64,000 nt of DNA from JAJRRH01 sp047638815 (GTDB taxonomy: Bacteria > Bacteroidota > Bacteroidia > Flavobacteriales_D > JABDKJ01). The notes under the pieces are model-generated. The model was not told the DNA's origin. It saw only the letters and a program-made list of their open reading frames with translations, and searched no databases. Below, in pieces: positions 61,032 through 64,000 of the stretch (position 1 is its first letter; each line of letters opens with the position of its first letter). Location of the stretch: the NCBI GenBank assembly GCA_047638815.1, contig JBLIMR010000001.1, positions 124,001-188,000 of the forward strand, written 5' to 3'. The position numbers and the translations under genes are program-made.

Positions 61032-61771
61032 TAGAAGAACATTGCGATGCTCACACCAAAGTAATTATTGATGGCCTTAATGTTTTCTTCTTCCCTGCTA
61101 AGAGATCCATCATTAATATCTGGCAATCCACTTGCAGTCGATTTCCATGCTTTTTTCTTAAACAGATTGGTAAGTCCATTATTCCATATTATGGATGTCA
61201 CTAGATAAGTGTCTGCACTGATGTTATACTCAACCCCAGCACCAACATTTAGCGCTGATCTTATTGGTTGAATATCTTCAGAAATATTGATGTCGGTTTC
61301 TTTTATAGTTTCAAAATCATATACACCAGTAATGTCAGCTTTTGATTTAATCCTAAACCCTAGATCCAAACCAAATTGTCCAAAATAGGTGAGATATCCT
61401 ATCTCATTTGTCTTTAACTTTAAGGTTAATGGAATTTGAATATACTGAAGAGAATACTTTTCTTCCACTACTCCAAAGCTAGTAACTGATGTATCGCCAG
61501 TATGATAGTTTGTGTTGTTAATTGTGCCACCAAGTGAATTAATCATTAGTCCAGATGCAAAGGCGTAGTTACCTGCGCCAAAATTAAATTCTGCTAACAG
61601 TCCATATGCGAATCCAAATTTACCTGAATTTTTTGTGAATATTTCGCCTTCAGGTTTAATAGAAGAAGCTGAAGGCAATATTGCAAAACCGATTCGGAAT
61701 GGTCTATCATCTTGTGCGAATGTAGTCGCTGTAAAAAGACAGATAAGTAGACTAAGTATTAATTTTTTCAT
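61031..61771 (-). CDS. outer-membrane beta-barrel protein (OMP_b-brl_2/PorT-like)
   Basis: 246 residues from the ATG at 61771 (MKKLILSLLICLFTATTFAQ signal peptide); a second ATG two codons upstream is equally possible. The mature part is strand-rich with aromatic/glycine alternation (FGFAYGLLAEFNFGAGNYAFA, ending in IAMFF), as for small Bacteroidota barrels of the PorT/OMP_b-brl_2 type. The C-terminal Phe fits recognition by the BAM machinery. Co-transcribed with nadE. Confidence 0.85.
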   Translation of the reverse strand: MKKLILSLLICLFTATTFAQDDRPFRIGFAILPSASSIKPEGEIFTKNSGKFGFAYGLLAEFNFGAGNYAFASGLMINSLGGTINNTNYHTGDTSVTSFGVVEEKYSLQYIQIPLTLKLKTNEIGYLTYFGQFGLDLGFRIKSKADITGVYDFETIKETDINISEDIQPIRSALNVGAGVEYNISADTYLVTSIIWNNGLTNLFKKKAWKSTASGLPDINDGSLSREEENIKAINNYFGVSIAMFF

Positions 61772-61832
61772 ATTCAAGTTTTATGAGTCTGTTATTTTTT
61801 TAAATAAATCATTACCATGACAGCAATTGAAT

Positions 61833-61840
61833 TAATTTTG
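61833..61840 (+). promoter_or_regulatory. -7 promoter element of gldB
   Basis: TAATTTTG matches TAnnTTTG and lies 21 bases before the ATG at 61862. It is inside the longer frame that begins at 61817, which supports the shorter start. Confidence 0.55.
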
Positions 61841-61861
61841 AGCAAAAATAATAATAAAATA

Positions 61862-62872
61862 ATGCTCGCAATTAATAAAGCATCATTCTTCTTGATTTTG
61901 ACGTTCTTTTTATTGTCTTGTGAAGAGAATAGATACAAAGTTGATACTGCAAAAATTCCTATTAAGTCTGAGCAAATAAGATTTGATGCCAAATTAAAGC
62001 AAGATAATGATTTTCAGGATATTCATCGATCTTTGCTAGAGGAGCATGCTGATTTTTATACTGAATACTTCAGTGCAGTGCTGAGGTTAGGGGATCCTAA
62101 TCAACCGTTGGCTTTTGAGAATATTGCCGCTTTTTTGTCTGACCCAACCATGGTTGAGATTCAAAATGAAATAACCAAGTCTTTCGGTGATAAAACTATC
62201 TTCAAAGAAAAAATTGATGATTCCTTCAAGCGATTGGCCTTCTTTTTTCCGAATGAAATTGTGCCGAATGTTATTTTTTACAATTCTGGTTTTAATTATG
62301 GTGTTTATCCAACAGCAAATAATATTGGTGTAGGCTTGGACTGGTATATAGGGAGTGAGAACAAATTGCTTTTAAGGCTACCTCCAGCTCAATTCCCTCA
62401 ATACTTAAGAGCTAAAATGAACTCAAACTATCTCGTGTCTGATATATTAAGGGGTTATTTACTAGTAAAATATTCTGATAAAATTGATGGTAAAGAGCTG
62501 CTGAATCAGCTTATGTATTTTGGTAAAATTGCCTTTCTGATGGATGTATTGTTGCCTGATGAATTGGAATATTTAAGATACGGTTACACTGAAAGTCAGA
62601 TGACTTGGTGTCAAAACAATGAATTTAACATCTGGAAAACTTTAGTGAGTGAAGATCTGTTGTATTCATCGGAGGGTAAAATGATAAATTCTTTCGTTGG
62701 AAATGCGCCATTCACAAAGGGTTTCTCGGATCAATCACCAGGTAAGTTAGCTTTCTATATCGGTAAGATGATGGTTGAAGATTATCTAGATTCAAATAAG
62801 AATATAACACCTAAACAACTTTTGGACATACCTTCAGCAACGATTTTAAAAGCCTATCGTCCAAATAAATAA
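61862..62872 (+). CDS. gldB: gliding motility lipoprotein GldB
   Basis: 336 residues from the ATG at 61862, with lipobox LLSC (lipidated Cys about 20 in MLAINKASFFLILTFFLLSC). GldB is an essential gliding/T9SS-linked lipoprotein of Bacteroidota. Family features include DFQDIHRSLLEEHADFYTEY, IFYNSGFNYGVYPTANNIGV and the closing GKMMVEDYLDSN. The 61817 start would bury the lipoprotein signal. gldC follows after 9 bp, an order conserved in Flavobacterium. Confidence 0.93.
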   Translation: MLAINKASFFLILTFFLLSCEENRYKVDTAKIPIKSEQIRFDAKLKQDNDFQDIHRSLLEEHADFYTEYFSAVLRLGDPNQPLAFENIAAFLSDPTMVEIQNEITKSFGDKTIFKEKIDDSFKRLAFFFPNEIVPNVIFYNSGFNYGVYPTANNIGVGLDWYIGSENKLLLRLPPAQFPQYLRAKMNSNYLVSDILRGYLLVKYSDKIDGKELLNQLMYFGKIAFLMDVLLPDELEYLRYGYTESQMTWCQNNEFNIWKTLVSEDLLYSSEGKMINSFVGNAPFTKGFSDQSPGKLAFYIGKMMVEDYLDSNKNITPKQLLDIPSATILKAYRPNK

Positions 62873-62881
62873 AAGAAGTAC

Positions 62882-63205
62882 ATGAATAAAAAATTAGAAT
62901 TTGAAATTAGCATGGATGTAAATCATCTGCCTGAAAAAATAATGTGGAAAGCAGACGACACAGAAGAAGCAAGAGCATCTAAAGCTATTATGTTGAGTAT
63001 TTGGGATAAAAAAGATGGAAACACTATGAGAGTTGATCTCTGGGATAAAGATTTCACCACTGATGAAATGAAAACATTTTTTATTCAAAGTTTGCTAACC
63101 ATGAATGACACATTGGAGAGGGCTACAGGTGATACGGAGTTGTGTAGTGGAATAAGAGAGTTTGGAAGAGAACTTGGGAAACGAATGGGTGTAATTAAGG
63201 AGTAG
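62882..63205 (+). CDS. gldC: gliding motility protein GldC
   Basis: 107-residue cytoplasmic protein found next to GldB. It carries the family pattern EFEISMDVNHLPEKIMWKAD, AIMLSIWDKKDGNTMRVDLW, WDKDFTTDEMKTFF and the end FGRELGKRMGVIKE. Mutants in Flavobacterium glide less well but GldC is not essential. Same operon as gldB, convergent with engB. Confidence 0.94.
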   Translation: MNKKLEFEISMDVNHLPEKIMWKADDTEEARASKAIMLSIWDKKDGNTMRVDLWDKDFTTDEMKTFFIQSLLTMNDTLERATGDTELCSGIREFGRELGKRMGVIKE

Positions 63206-63214
63206 AGTTTATTC

Positions 63215-63835
63215 CTAATCTAGATTAAACATTTTGTTTGTCTCATGAATAAAATGAAGCAAATCTTCCCTTCCGTATTTCGATACGGTTGAGGTTATAA
63301 AGTGCTTGGGCATACTTTCCCATTCTTTTAATATTTCTTTCTGGTATGCTTTAAGAAATTTCCCTTTTTCAGCACTCGATAGTTTGTCAATTTTAGTAAA
63401 TACCATTACAAATGGGACTCCGTTAGTCCCCATTTCCTTCATGAATTCTAGATCAATTTTTTGAGCTTTTATTCGACTGTCTATTAGGACAAAGACACAC
63501 ATTAGATTGCTGCGCTTAAGTAAATAATCAATCGTAAAGACTTCCCACCTTATCCGTTGTGATTTTGATATTTTAGCATAGCCGTATCCTGGTAAATCTG
63601 TCAAGTACCAATCATCATTTATTAAGAAGTGATTGATCAGTTGAGTTTTTCCCGGCTTTGATGAGATTTTAGCCAACTTAGAGTTATTCGTTAGCATATT
63701 TAGTAACGATGACTTCCCAACATTACTCCTGCCAATAAAGGCATATTCTGGTTTGTCTGGCTCAGGGCATAGGAGAAAGTTGGGGCTGCTTTTTATAAAT
63801 TCTGCAGTCTTTATAAGGAGGGCTTTTTTACTCAT
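63215..63835 (-). CDS. engB: ribosome biogenesis GTPase EngB/YsxC
   Basis: Essential GTPase for 50S assembly. 206 residues: G1 GRSNVGKSSLL (about 36-46), switch II region LPGYGYAK (about 80-87), and G4 FTKIDKL (about 145-151). The start MSKKALLIKTAEFIKS is the normal beginning. It converges on gldC with a 9-bp gap. The next gene upstream on this strand, an alpha/beta hydrolase, ends at 63889. Confidence 0.95.
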   Translation of the reverse strand: MSKKALLIKTAEFIKSSPNFLLCPEPDKPEYAFIGRSNVGKSSLLNMLTNNSKLAKISSKPGKTQLINHFLINDDWYLTDLPGYGYAKISKSQRIRWEVFTIDYLLKRSNLMCVFVLIDSRIKAQKIDLEFMKEMGTNGVPFVMVFTKIDKLSSAEKGKFLKAYQKEILKEWESMPKHFITSTVSKYGREDLLHFIHETNKMFNLD

Positions 63836-63888
63836 TGATTATCAAATATGTGTTTCTGAAGCGAACTAGAGACCTTAGTTTATATAGT

Positions 63889-64000
63889 CTACAGCTCTTT
63901 TTTAATTAGCCATTCTCCCAAATACTTGTTGAATTCTTCTGGATGTTCCATCATGGGAGCATGTCCACATTTATCAATCCAATATAATGTTGAGTCCTTT
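63889..64000 (-). CDS. alpha/beta hydrolase C-terminus (5' part beyond the window)
   Basis: The last 36 codons of a gene entering from the right edge. WIDKCGHAPMMEHPEEFNKY contains the catalytic His of alpha/beta hydrolases in the usual GHxPxxExPexF context, followed by LGEWLIKKEL and TAG. The substrate cannot be inferred. It ends 53 bp before the engB ATG and may share its transcription unit. Confidence 0.8.
   Translation of the reverse strand, partial: KDSTLYWIDKCGHAPMMEHPEEFNKYLGEWLIKKEL

Overview
The window is a chromosomal segment of an aerobic, AT-rich member of the Bacteroidota. The evidence is an alternative complex III/cytochrome oxidase operon, gliding and type IX secretion genes (GldB, GldC, a PorP/SprF protein, type A and type B T9SS sorting domains), many families typical of the phylum (DUF2723, DUF4294, DUF4296, DUF5522) and promoters with the phylum's TAnnTTTG -7 element. 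I cannot assign a class or genus. The tRNA genes do not encode CCA, and several genes start with TTG. Most of the window is ordinary core genome.

Layout. 1-2532 (-): trpS, a small membrane protein and a cut-off hflX. 2648-3731 (+): plsC and gatC. 3732-5310: a decayed accessory patch with an RHS core remnant, an orphan membrane gene, inverted repeats and a candidate small RNA with its own promoter and terminator. 5331-8138: a bacilliredoxin and the divergent tadA/aspS pair. 8361-13478: a PorP/SprF protein, a polysaccharide deacetylase and a DUF2723 membrane protein. 13672-13930: tRNA-Gln, its terminator and a decayed second copy of that 3' region. 14120-16715: two MORN_2-repeat proteins, the first with a TonB C-terminal domain. 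16841-21352: rimP-nusA-infB, with a terminator-like hairpin in the leader.

22325-33713 is the respiratory operon actABCDEF-coxB-coxA, which takes electrons from quinol through alternative complex III to a caa3/aa3-type oxidase. It has a promoter, an upstream 19-bp palindrome and a terminator, but no coxC. 33817-46019 holds accC, a DUF4294 protein, glycosyltransferases, a PadR/PspC pair, ruvB, queG, an SDR protein and a DUF4296-dihydroorotase-GT2 operon. 46259-48249 is a second accessory patch: an 11-mer-repeat lipoprotein, then a T9SS type B surface-protein gene broken by an IS1595-family transposase fragment and a frameshift, then a DUF5522 protein.

48428-64000 returns to core functions: a PLP enzyme, a glucosaminidase, asnS, a T9SS-exported FG-GAP protein, rpoN, an ExbB/ExbD energy-transducing operon, tRNA-Ser, Mrp and NifU Fe-S assembly proteins, nadE, an outer-membrane barrel protein, gldB-gldC, engB and the tail of an alpha/beta hydrolase.

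I found no CRISPR array, intact insertion sequence, prophage or recognisable defence island. The observations most worth following up are the candidate small RNA at 4795-4923, the broken T9SS gene at 46666-47900, the RHS remnant, the rimP leader hairpin, the shared AGTAC boxes of the PadR/PspC pair and the dihydroorotase with an altered metal-binding motif. None of these amounts to a demonstrated new system.
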